In this document: one piece after another, positions 23,856-31,461 of the stretch
Layout of the letters: every line of letters begins with the position of its first letter
Position numbering within the stretch: the stretch's first letter is position 1
Source: Hymenobacter sp. BT559
GTDB lineage: Bacteria > Bacteroidota > Bacteroidia > Cytophagales > Hymenobacteraceae
NCBI RefSeq assembly: GCF_017571525.1
Contig: NZ_JAGETY010000003.1
Location: 365,397-429,396 of the forward strand
Direction: 5' to 3'
Length of the DNA stretch: 64,000 bases
Program-made: the position numbers and the translations under genes
Notes under the pieces: generated by a model
Seen by the model: only the letters and a program-made list of their open reading frames with translations
Told to the model about the DNA's origin: nothing
Database searches by the model: none

Positions 23856-25184
23856 ATGCTCGACCAGGTTCGCCAATTCATTACCGAGAATTCTCTTTTC
23901 AACCTCGAAGCCGACACCGTGCTGGTAGCCGTGAGTGGCGGCCTCGACTCGGTGGTGCTGCTCGACGTGCTGCACCAGCTAGGGGTGCAGCTAGCCGTGG
24001 CGCACTGCCACTTTGGCCTGCGCGGTGCCGAGGCCGATGCCGACGAGCAGTTTGTGCGCAAGCTGGCCAAGCAGTACGAGGTGCCCTACTTCGCCGAGTT
24101 TTTCCAAACCAAAGCCTTTGCCGAGCGCGAGGGCATTTCGACCCAGATGGCCGCCCGGCTGCTGCGCTACCGCTGGTTTGAGCAGGTGCGCGAAACCAAT
24201 GGATACGCCGTGGTCGCCACGGCCCACCACCGCCGCGATGCGGCCGAAACGATGCTGCTCAACCTGACGCACGGCACGGGGCTGGCGGGCCTGCACGGCA
24301 TTCAGGTTAAAAACGGCCACGTGGTGCGCCCACTGCTGGCCTGCGCCAAAGACGACCTCTACGATTACCTGGTTGAGAATCGCCTCATCTGGCGCGAAGA
24401 TGCCTCCAACGACAGCCCCGTGTACCAGCGCAACCGCCTGCGCCAGCAGGTGCTGCCGGTGCTGCGCGAAATCAACCCCAACCTCGACAACACCCTGGCC
24501 GCCACCGCCGAGCGCGTGGGCGGCGCCGAAGAAATAGTGCGCCGCTACGTGCAGGACACCGCCGCGCAGGCCCGGCGCGATGCCCCCGAGGCTACGTACT
24601 TCAGCATAGCCACGCTCCAAAACACGGCCGCTACGACCCTGGTGCTGCACGAGCTGCTGCGGCCCTTTGGCTTTTCGTGGCCCGTGACCAAGGAAATCGT
24701 GGCCAGCCTGGGTGGCCTCTCGGGCAAGCAGTTTGACTCGCCCACCCACCGCCTAGTGAAAGACCGCGACCAGCTCGTGATTACGCCGCGCCGGCTAGCC
24801 CAGTATGGCACCTTTCAGCTCGCTGAGGGCCAGGAAGACCTACTGGCCGATGGCCTGCGCCTGCGCGCCACCTACCACGACGGCGCCGACTACGAGATTC
24901 CGCGCTCACGCAGCACAGCGGCCCTCGATATCGACAAGCTTAAGTTTCCGCTCACGCTGCGCCGCTGGCAGGAGGGCGACTGGTTTATGCCGCTGGGCAT
25001 GAAGGGGAAGAAGCACCTCAGCGACTTTCTCATCGACCAGAAAGTGCCGCTCAACCTCAAAGACGACGTGCGCGTGCTGACCTCAGCCGATGGTAAAATC
25101 TGCTGGGTGGTGGGCTTCCGGGTTGATGACCGCTTCAAGGTGGAGGAAGAAACAACCCGCGTGGTGGCCGTGCAGCGGCTGTGA
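23856..25184 (+). CDS. tilS: tRNA(Ile)-lysidine synthetase
   Basis: A 442-residue PP-loop enzyme that changes C34 of the minor tRNA-Ile (CAU) to lysidine, so it reads AUA codons. The P-loop is seen as VLVAVSGGLDSVVLLDVLHQ near residue 25, followed by AVAHCHFGLRGAEADADEQF and VVATAHHRRDAAETMLLNLT, then RPLLACAKDDLYDYL and NDSPVYQRNRLRQQVLPVL. The C-terminal TilS domain is present (LTLRRWQEGDWFMPLGMKG and KKHLSDFLIDQKVPL). The length is normal. It is divergent from the OstA-like gene with a 72-base shared upstream space. Confidence 0.95.
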   Translation: MLDQVRQFITENSLFNLEADTVLVAVSGGLDSVVLLDVLHQLGVQLAVAHCHFGLRGAEADADEQFVRKLAKQYEVPYFAEFFQTKAFAEREGISTQMAARLLRYRWFEQVRETNGYAVVATAHHRRDAAETMLLNLTHGTGLAGLHGIQVKNGHVVRPLLACAKDDLYDYLVENRLIWREDASNDSPVYQRNRLRQQVLPVLREINPNLDNTLAATAERVGGAEEIVRRYVQDTAAQARRDAPEATYFSIATLQNTAATTLVLHELLRPFGFSWPVTKEIVASLGGLSGKQFDSPTHRLVKDRDQLVITPRRLAQYGTFQLAEGQEDLLADGLRLRATYHDGADYEIPRSRSTAALDIDKLKFPLTLRRWQEGDWFMPLGMKGKKHLSDFLIDQKVPLNLKDDVRVLTSADGKICWVVGFRVDDRFKVEEETTRVVAVQRL

Positions 25185-25291
25185 GTGTTGCCTAAAGTAA
25201 TGCTGCCATATAGCAGCCGCGGGGCTTTAGGGTGTACTTTTACCGCGCCAGACTTGCTGGCAACGTTCCCTCCTACCCTTCATCCATTCCC

Positions 25292-26236
25292 ATGAAAGTT
25301 ACCGTAGTTGGGGCTGGCAACGTGGGCGCTACCTGCGCCGACGTGCTCGCCACCCGTGAAATTGCCAACGAAGTTGTATTGGTTGACATCAAGGAAGGCT
25401 TCGCCGAAGGCAAAGCCCTCGATATCTGGCAGAAAGCCCCCATCATCGGCTACGACACCCGCACCGTGGGCGTAACCAACGACTACGCCCGCACGGCCGG
25501 CTCCGACGTGGTAGTGATTACCTCGGGCCTGCCCCGCAAGCCCGGTATGAGCCGCGACGACCTTATCGCGACCAACGCCGGCATCGTGAAATCGGTGACC
25601 GAGCAGGTGGTGAAATATTCGCCGAACGCCATCATTATCATCGTGAGCAACCCGCTCGACGTGATGACCTACCAGGCGCACCTCACCGCCAAGCTGCCCC
25701 GCGAGAAGGTATTCGGTATGGCCGGCATCCTCGACACGGCTCGCTACCGCGCCTTCCTAGCCGAGGCCCTGAACGTGAGCCCCAAAGACATTCAGGCCGT
25801 GCTGATGGGTGGCCACGGCGACACCATGGTGCCGCTGCCCCGCTACACCACCGTAGGCGGCATCCCGGTTACCGAGCTGATTGACAAGAACAAGCTCGAC
25901 GCCATCGTGGAGCGCACCAAGAATGGCGGCGGTGAGCTGGTGAAGCTCATGGGCACCTCGGCTTGGTATGCGCCTGGCGCGGCGGCCGCCCAGATGGTAG
26001 AAGCCATTGTGCGCGACCAGCGCCGCGTGTTCCCGGTGTGCCTTGAGCTGCAAGGCGAGTACGGCATCCACGGCGTGTACCTCGGCGCCCCGGTTATCCT
26101 GGGCAAAAATGGTATCGAGAAAGTAATTGAGCTGCAGCTCAACGACGAAGAAAAAGCTCTGCTCGAAACCTCGCGCGGCCACGTGAAAGAAGTAATGGAT
26201 GCCCTGGATAAGATGAGCGCCCAGCCGGCCGCTTAA
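25292..26236 (+). CDS. mdh: Malate dehydrogenase
   Basis: A 314-residue NAD-dependent LDH-like malate dehydrogenase of the TCA cycle. ATG at 25292 places the Rossmann start correctly (MKVTVVGAGNVGATCADVLA); the frame is open 20 codons further upstream without any family resemblance. Substrate-binding arginines are in TSGLPRKPGMSRDDL and AGILDTARYR, the NAD-contact in SNPLDVMTYQA, and the catalytic histidine in GGHGDTMVPLPRYTTVGG. A possible promoter element TACTTTTA lies at 25235-25242 and a strong terminator follows at 26267. Confidence 0.96.
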   Translation: MKVTVVGAGNVGATCADVLATREIANEVVLVDIKEGFAEGKALDIWQKAPIIGYDTRTVGVTNDYARTAGSDVVVITSGLPRKPGMSRDDLIATNAGIVKSVTEQVVKYSPNAIIIIVSNPLDVMTYQAHLTAKLPREKVFGMAGILDTARYRAFLAEALNVSPKDIQAVLMGGHGDTMVPLPRYTTVGGIPVTELIDKNKLDAIVERTKNGGGELVKLMGTSAWYAPGAAAAQMVEAIVRDQRRVFPVCLELQGEYGIHGVYLGAPVILGKNGIEKVIELQLNDEEKALLETSRGHVKEVMDALDKMSAQPAA

Positions 26237-26266
26237 TTTTGCCGATGGTTTTCTAAGTAAAATCCG

Positions 26267-26298
26267 AAAAGCGGGTGGCCTAGGCCGCCCGCTTTTTT
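26267..26298 (+). terminator. Terminator after mdh
   Basis: AAAAGCGGGTGGCC (26267-26280) and GGCCGCCCGCTTTT (26283-26296) form a GC-rich stem with one wobble pair and a CTAG loop, followed by a T run. Distance from the mdh stop is 30 bases. Confidence 0.85.
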
Positions 26299-26313
26299 AG
26301 TTTTATCCCGCTC

Positions 26314-27336
26314 ATGGCGCCTACTTCTTCGACTCTGCTCATTCAAACCGCCTTTATCGGCGACGTCATCCTGGCAACCGCCCTAGTCGAGTACTTGGCT
26401 AAACGCGAGCCAGGCGAGCCCCTCGATGTACTGGTGCGGCGCGGCAACGAAGGGCTACTAGTTGGTAATCCACACATTCGGCGGGTACTCATTTGGGATA
26501 AGAAGAACCGGAAATACCCCAACTTGCTGCGCCTGCTAGGGCAGATTCGGCAAGCGAAATATGGCCGGGTGGTCACCTTGCAGCGGTTTGCCAGCACGGG
26601 CTTTCTCACGGCTTTTTCGGGGGCTACAGAGCGAGTAGGCTTCGCCGAAAACCCATTTAGCCGGTTTTTTACGCGGCGCGTGCCGCACATTATCGGCGAC
26701 GGCACCCACGAAGTGGCGCGCAACCTGCAACTGCTGCCCGAGGCAGTCATCACTCATCCGTTGCCCCAGCCGCGCCTCTACCCTAGCCCGGCCGATGAGG
26801 CTACTGCCGCGCCCTACGCGGCCGTGGGCGACTACGTGTGCCTGGCGCCCACCTCGGTGTGGTTTACCAAGCAATACCCCGAAGAAAAGTGGCTGGAGCT
26901 GCTGGCCGCGCTGCCCGCCAGCCTGCCGGTGTACCTGCTCGGCGGCCCGCCCGACGCGGCCGCCTGCGAGCGGCTGGCCCAGGCGGCCAGCCGGCCGGGG
27001 CTGGTCAATCTGTCGGGCAAGCTCTCGCTGCCAGCCTCGGCGGCACTCATGCGCGGGGCCGTGCTGAACTATGTCAACGATTCGGCACCGCTGCACCTGT
27101 GCTCGGCCGTTGATGCGCCGGTGTGCGCCATTTTTTGCTCCACGGTGCCCGCGTTTGGGTTTGGACCCCTGAGCTCGTTTTCGCGGGTGGTCGAGCACCC
27201 GGGGCCGCTGGCCTGCCGGCCCTGCGGCCTGCATGGGCACGCGCGCTGCCCGCTAGGGCACTTCCGCTGCGCCCGCGAAATCGACACGGCGCAGCTGCTG
27301 GCAGTGCTGGCCGAGGCGCGGGCCTGGCGGGGCTAG
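26314..27336 (+). CDS. Glycosyltransferase family 9 (heptosyltransferase-like)
   Basis: A 340-residue GT-B enzyme similar to ADP-heptose:LPS heptosyltransferases; it would add a heptose or similar sugar to lipid A core on the inner side of the inner membrane. The N-terminal LLIQTAFIGDVILATALVEY and VLVRRGNEGLLVGNPHIRRV are typical, as are YVCLAPTSVWFTKQYPEEKW (acceptor/donor hinge) and NDSAPLHLCSAVDAPVCAIF near the nucleotide site. A Cys-rich end (CRPCGLHGHARCPLGHFRC) also occurs in relatives. It starts 16 bases after the terminator of mdh, so its promoter must overlap the terminator. Confidence 0.88.
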   Translation: MAPTSSTLLIQTAFIGDVILATALVEYLAKREPGEPLDVLVRRGNEGLLVGNPHIRRVLIWDKKNRKYPNLLRLLGQIRQAKYGRVVTLQRFASTGFLTAFSGATERVGFAENPFSRFFTRRVPHIIGDGTHEVARNLQLLPEAVITHPLPQPRLYPSPADEATAAPYAAVGDYVCLAPTSVWFTKQYPEEKWLELLAALPASLPVYLLGGPPDAAACERLAQAASRPGLVNLSGKLSLPASAALMRGAVLNYVNDSAPLHLCSAVDAPVCAIFCSTVPAFGFGPLSSFSRVVEHPGPLACRPCGLHGHARCPLGHFRCAREIDTAQLLAVLAEARAWRG

Positions 27337-27401
27337 CCACGCGTTGGTAACCTGGCCGGCCGCCAGCATCAAATCAGGGCGCTTCTGCGTAGTGCATTGG
27401 C

Positions 27402-27569
27402 ATGGACCACCTCTATCGCCTCATCGCCCAACACTGGCACCTCACGCAGGCGCAGTACACCCAGTTGCACCTCGTAACCTCCGTGCTGCTAGGGCCTTTG
27501 CTGGGCGTCTTATTGGTTATATTCTTACTTCTAAGACGCCGGAAATCCGAGGCATCTACTACCGAGTAG
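27402..27569 (+). CDS. Small single-pass membrane protein
   Basis: A 55-residue protein that is easy to miss. ATG at 27402, TAG at 27567-27569. The first 20 residues are polar (MDHLYRLIAQHWHLTQAQYT), then comes one hydrophobic segment LHLVTSVLLGPLLGVLLVIF with LLLRRRKSE after it, which would set the topology with the C terminus in the cytoplasm. It lies in the gap between the glycosyltransferase and the convergent Nramp gene. No family is recognised. Other frames across the same stretch give Pro/Arg/His-rich strings and look like noise, which supports this frame; I have no further evidence of expression. Confidence 0.5.
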   Translation: MDHLYRLIAQHWHLTQAQYTQLHLVTSVLLGPLLGVLLVIFLLLRRRKSEASTTE

Positions 27570-27595
27570 CCGACCACTGGTAGCGCATGGCTTCG

Positions 27596-28783
27596 CTAGT
27601 GGCTCAGCTGCTCCCACAGTGCCTGCATGCTCAGCCCGCCCATTACGGCCACTACAACCCAGCCGGACAGCAGCATCCAGCGGGGGTGGCGATACGCACC
27701 CATAAGGCGGGGGCTAGCGGCCGCTACCAGCACGATGGCTAGCGCAATGGGCAGTATCAGCCCATTGACGGCACCCGCAAAAACCAGCAGCTGCGTGGGC
27801 TTACCGATGGACACGAAGATGCTCGTTGACAGCACGATAAACACCGAGATGCAGGCCCGCTCGTAGCGCGCAAACACGGGGTGAAAGGTCTTGAAAAACG
27901 ACACCGACGTGTAAGCCGCGCCCACGACCGACGAGATGGACGCGCTCCAGAAAATGACCCCGAACACCCGGAAACCCAGCTCGCCCGCTGCCGACCGAAA
28001 CACGCTGGCCACCGGATTGTCGGGGGCAAGCGCGGCGCCGTGGCTCAGCACGCCCACGATGGCCAGAAACAGCACGAACCGCATCAGGGTTGAAATAACA
28101 ATGCCGCTCACGGCGCTGCGCGTCACTACTGCCTGGTTGTCAATACCCTTAATGCCCGCATCTAGCAAGCGGTGGGCGCCCGAAAACGTGATGTAGCCGC
28201 CCACCGTGCCGCCCACGATGGTAACGATGGCCGCCGCGCTCACCTTAGCCGGCAGCACGGTGTGTTGCAGCGCTTGCAGCAGCGGCGGGTGCGCGCTGAA
28301 GGCAATACCCAGCGTGAGCAAAATCTTGACGGTGCCCAAAATCTTGGTGAAGCCGTCGAGCATTTTACCCACCTCGCGCACCCAAAACAGCAGCAGCGCC
28401 ACCGCGCAGCTAATCATCGCCCCCTGCTCGTAGGAGAGCCCCATGAGCACGTTCAGGCCCAGCCCGCAGCCCGCGATGTTGCCGATGTTAAAGGCGAAGC
28501 CGCCCAGGATGACCATTGCGGCCAAAAAGTACCCTAGCCCCGGGAGCAGCCGATTGGCCAGGTCCTGGGCCCGCAGCTCGCTTACTGTGAGCACGCGCCA
28601 GGTATTAAGCTGGGCGCCCACATCGAGCACCACCGACACGAGGATGACGAAGCCGAAGCTCGTGAGCAACTGCTGGGTAAAGACGGTCGTTTGGGTCAGA
28701 AAGCCCGGCCCGATGGACGAATTGGCCATCAGGAAGGCGGCGCCTAGGCTAGCCCCGCCCCAAGTGCGAAACTTCGGTTTCAT
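27596..28783 (-). CDS. Nramp-like permease of the 5-oxoprolinase operon
   Basis: A 395-residue membrane protein with about 11 transmembrane segments and Nramp/APC-type fold, start at ATG 28783 ([20 protein letters not shown]). That ATG overlaps the pxpA stop as ATGA, so it is the last gene of the pxpB-pxpC-pxpA operon. Databases usually label such neighbours divalent metal transporters, but the canonical TM1 metal motif DPGN is replaced by [12 protein letters not shown], and no MPH motif is seen in TM6 ([19 protein letters not shown]). The operon context suggests 5-oxoproline or a related compound as the cargo. That is an inference; transport has not been shown from this sequence. Confidence 0.8.
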   Translation of the reverse strand: MKPKFRTWGGASLGAAFLMANSSIGPGFLTQTTVFTQQLLTSFGFVILVSVVLDVGAQLNTWRVLTVSELRAQDLANRLLPGLGYFLAAMVILGGFAFNIGNIAGCGLGLNVLMGLSYEQGAMISCAVALLLFWVREVGKMLDGFTKILGTVKILLTLGIAFSAHPPLLQALQHTVLPAKVSAAAIVTIVGGTVGGYITFSGAHRLLDAGIKGIDNQAVVTRSAVSGIVISTLMRFVLFLAIVGVLSHGAALAPDNPVASVFRSAAGELGFRVFGVIFWSASISSVVGAAYTSVSFFKTFHPVFARYERACISVFIVLSTSIFVSIGKPTQLLVFAGAVNGLILPIALAIVLVAAASPRLMGAYRHPRWMLLSGWVVVAVMGGLSMQALWEQLSH

Positions 28784-29580
28784 CGGCCGCTGGGGGCTGG
28801 GGCGGGGGGCACCGCGCCGGTAGCCTGCACCGTCACGTTGGCCTCGGCCAGCGCCGTGCGCAGCTGCCGGGCAAATTCCAGAGCGTGGGCACCGTCGCCG
28901 TGCAGGCACACCGTATCGGCCCGAATGGCTACCTCCGGGCCCTGCTGGGTGCGTACCCAGCCGCCCTGCACCATGCGCAGCACCTGGGCAATAGCCGCCT
29001 CGGAGCTGGTGATGAGCGCGTCGGGCTGGCGGCGCGGCGTGAGCGTGCCGTTGGCCTGGTAGGTGCGGTCGGCAAATACCTCGTGGGCCGTGCGCAGACC
29101 GATTTTCTCGCCGGCCTTGGTCAGCTCGGAGCCGGCCAAGCCGTAGAGTGTGAGCTCGGGCTGCACTTTGTAGATGGCTTCGGCGATGGCTTCGGCCAGG
29201 GCGGCGTTGGTGGCGGCCATGTTGTAGAGCGCGCCGTGGGGCTTGAGGTGGTGCAGCTGCCCACCCTCGGCGCGCACCACGGCGGCCAGGGCCCCTAGCT
29301 GGTACACCGTCATGTCAAACGCCTCTTCGGCCGAGATATCCAGGTTGCGGCGGCCAAAGCCTACTAAATCGGGCAGGCCGGGGTGCGCCCCGATAGCCAC
29401 GTTGTGGGCCAAGGCGCGGCGCACGGTCTGGCGCATCACGCCAGGGTCGCCGGCGTGAAAGCCGCAGGCGATGTTGGCGGAGGTGATAAAAGGCATGATT
29501 TCGGCATCCTGGCCCAGCGTCCAGGCGCCGAAGCTTTCGCCCATGTCGCAGTTTAAATCGACGGTAGCAGCTAATGTCAT
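28780..29580 (-). CDS. pxpA: 5-oxoprolinase subunit A (LamB/YcsF family)
   Basis: A 266-residue subunit of the ATP-dependent prokaryotic 5-oxoprolinase, which opens 5-oxoproline to glutamate and removes a common damage product. The N-terminal family signature [13 protein letters not shown] is followed by [18 protein letters not shown] and [19 protein letters not shown], and later [20 protein letters not shown] and [20 protein letters not shown]. It overlaps pxpC by 4 bases upstream and the permease by 4 bases downstream, a tight translational chain. Confidence 0.95.
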   Translation of the reverse strand: MTLAATVDLNCDMGESFGAWTLGQDAEIMPFITSANIACGFHAGDPGVMRQTVRRALAHNVAIGAHPGLPDLVGFGRRNLDISAEEAFDMTVYQLGALAAVVRAEGGQLHHLKPHGALYNMAATNAALAEAIAEAIYKVQPELTLYGLAGSELTKAGEKIGLRTAHEVFADRTYQANGTLTPRRQPDALITSSEAAIAQVLRMVQGGWVRTQQGPEVAIRADTVCLHGDGAHALEFARQLRTALAEANVTVQATGAVPPAPAPSGR

Positions 29581-30581
29581 AGAAGCGATTTTAAGTGAAC
29601 AGCCCGCGCCAACGCGCGCAATCGCCGTTCCTGCGCAAGATACAGCGCCTGCGCCTCGGCCAATGTTGCTAGTTGAAACCGTAGCCGCGTGCCCGGCAGC
29701 GCCTGCGCCAGCTTCCCAAGGTCGGCTGAGATAACCTGCGCCAGGCGCGGGTAGCCGCCGGTGGTTTGGCGGTCGGCCAGCAGCACAATGGGCTGACCGC
29801 CCGCAGGCACCTGCACCGTGCCAAACGTGACGGCGCTCGACAGCAGCTCGGTGGCCGTGGCGCGGGCTAGCGGCGGGCCGCTGAGCCGGCAGCCCATGCG
29901 GTCGGCCTCGGTCGTGACGCTAAAGTTTTCCTCCCAAAAAGCCCGCTGGCTTTCGGGTGCGAACTGCGCATACTCCGGCCCCGGCAGGGCGCGCACCACC
30001 AGCGGTGCGCCGGGGCTAGCCAGTGGCGAGGCGGGAGCATACCATCGGGCGGGGGCTCCGCTGGCGGGGGCTTCAGGCCTTAAGCTTTCGAATAATCGCC
30101 GCCCAATGGTTGACCATTCCCCTACCGGCAATTCATCCCCAGCCTGCAAGGCACGGCCCGCTAGCCCGCCCAGCCCGGCGCGCAGGTAGGTGGCACGGCT
30201 GCCCAGCACCACGGGTACCGCCACGCCGCCCGCCACGGCCAGCCAGGCGCGGCCGCTAGCTTTCGGCCTGCCAAAAGCCAGCACAGCACCCGCCCGCACC
30301 GCTACCGGGCGGCCCAGCGGCACTGCCTGGCCGTTGAGGCTGGCGACTAGGTTGGCTCCGGTGAGGGCTAGCAGGGCATCGGCTTCGAAGCGGAGCGTGG
30401 GGCCTTGTAAAGTTATTTCGAGGCCCGCCGCGCCAGGCGGGTTGCCCACCAGCAGGTTGGCGGTGCGCAAGGCTAGTGCATCGAGCGCGCCGCTCACTAC
30501 CAGCCCGGTGTGTTGGTAGCCGAGGCGGCCTTCGTCCTGCACGGTAGTCAGCAGACCCGGTTTGAGAACGCTAATGGACAT
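29577..30581 (-). CDS. pxpC: 5-oxoprolinase subunit C (biotin-dependent carboxyltransferase/KipA family)
   Basis: A 334-residue AHS2-domain protein. [19 protein letters not shown], with [15 protein letters not shown], is the highly conserved start; [20 protein letters not shown], the loop [17 protein letters not shown] segment, [18 protein letters not shown] and [24 protein letters not shown] strings follow. With PxpB it forms the part of the complex that phosphorylates the substrate. The start lies within the last codons of pxpB (11-base overlap) and the end overlaps pxpA by 4 bases. Confidence 0.94.
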   Translation of the reverse strand: MSISVLKPGLLTTVQDEGRLGYQHTGLVVSGALDALALRTANLLVGNPPGAAGLEITLQGPTLRFEADALLALTGANLVASLNGQAVPLGRPVAVRAGAVLAFGRPKASGRAWLAVAGGVAVPVVLGSRATYLRAGLGGLAGRALQAGDELPVGEWSTIGRRLFESLRPEAPASGAPARWYAPASPLASPGAPLVVRALPGPEYAQFAPESQRAFWEENFSVTTEADRMGCRLSGPPLARATATELLSSAVTFGTVQVPAGGQPIVLLADRQTTGGYPRLAQVISADLGKLAQALPGTRLRFQLATLAEAQALYLAQERRLRALARAVHLKSLL

Positions 30582-31296
30582 GGGCCAGGCGCTGAAATTC
30601 TACTTCCGAAATTGACACGAAGCGCAGCCGGTCGCCGGCCTGTAGCAAGCTGGGTTGGGCCCGGCCAGGGTCAAACAGCCGTAGCGGCGTGCGCCCGATA
30701 AGCTGCCAGCCGCCCGGCGTAGGCAACGAGTAAATCCCGGTTTGGGCGCCCGCAATGCCCACTGCGCCGGCCGGCACCAGCGGCCGGGGCTGCGCCCGGC
30801 GCGGGGTGGCTAGCCCCGCATCGAGCCCGCCGAGGTAGGGAAAGCCCGGCGCAAAACCGACCATATACACCAAGTATTCGGCCTGGGCGTGCCGGGCAAT
30901 TACCTCCTCGGGCGAAAGCTGCGCGTGGCTAGCCACCAGGCCGAGGTCGGGGCCGAAATCGCCGCCGTAGCACACCGGAATCTCTACCAGCGGGCCGGGC
31001 ACGTAGGCGGTCGCCGCAGCCTGGGCGGCGGGCAGCAGCCTTTGCAAATAGCTGGCTACCTGCTCGTAGGGAAGCGCTTCGCTAGCCTGGCTCAGCACCC
31101 AGGGGTCGTAGTACACGGTGAGCGTGGTAAAAGCCGGCACTACCTCGCGCAGGCCGGGCAGCGGGCGTTGGGCGAGCACCTTCCGGAAAGCCTGGATGAG
31201 CTGGTGCGTGGCCGGGGCAATGGCCTGGCCCAGCTCCAGCACCACGGCCGCATCGCCGAGCGGGTAAAGGCGCACGAGCGGCAGAGAATCAGCCAT
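30571..31296 (-). CDS. pxpB: 5-oxoprolinase subunit B (KipI/AHS1 family)
   Basis: A 241-residue AHS1-domain protein, first gene of the pxpB-pxpC-pxpA-permease operon. Motifs: VRLYPLGDAAVVLELGQ at the N terminus, LPGLREVVPAFTTLTVYYDP, VEIPVCYGGDFGPDLGLVAS, YLVYMVGFAPGFPYLGGLDA, and the end GVYS-like GIYSLPTPGGWQLIGRTPLR. The C-terminal motif is the cyclophilin-like core. No clear TAnnTTTG element was found on the minus strand upstream; a TACTTTTG at 31312-31319 faces the other way, toward the M1 peptidase. Confidence 0.94.
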   Translation of the reverse strand: MADSLPLVRLYPLGDAAVVLELGQAIAPATHQLIQAFRKVLAQRPLPGLREVVPAFTTLTVYYDPWVLSQASEALPYEQVASYLQRLLPAAQAAATAYVPGPLVEIPVCYGGDFGPDLGLVASHAQLSPEEVIARHAQAEYLVYMVGFAPGFPYLGGLDAGLATPRRAQPRPLVPAGAVGIAGAQTGIYSLPTPGGWQLIGRTPLRLFDPGRAQPSLLQAGDRLRFVSISEVEFQRLAHVH

Positions 31297-31461
31297 GCAG
31301 CGAACTGGTTACTTTTGAGAGATTCATAACTTATTCGTCGGGCTGCCGACGGAAGCATCTTGTTGGGTTAGCGCAGGGCTAGCCGCGTAACACCGACCAG
31401 ATACTTCCTCCGTCGGCCTGACGGCTTCCTGGTTTAAGTTCGCAGCTGTCTTTGCTTTCGC

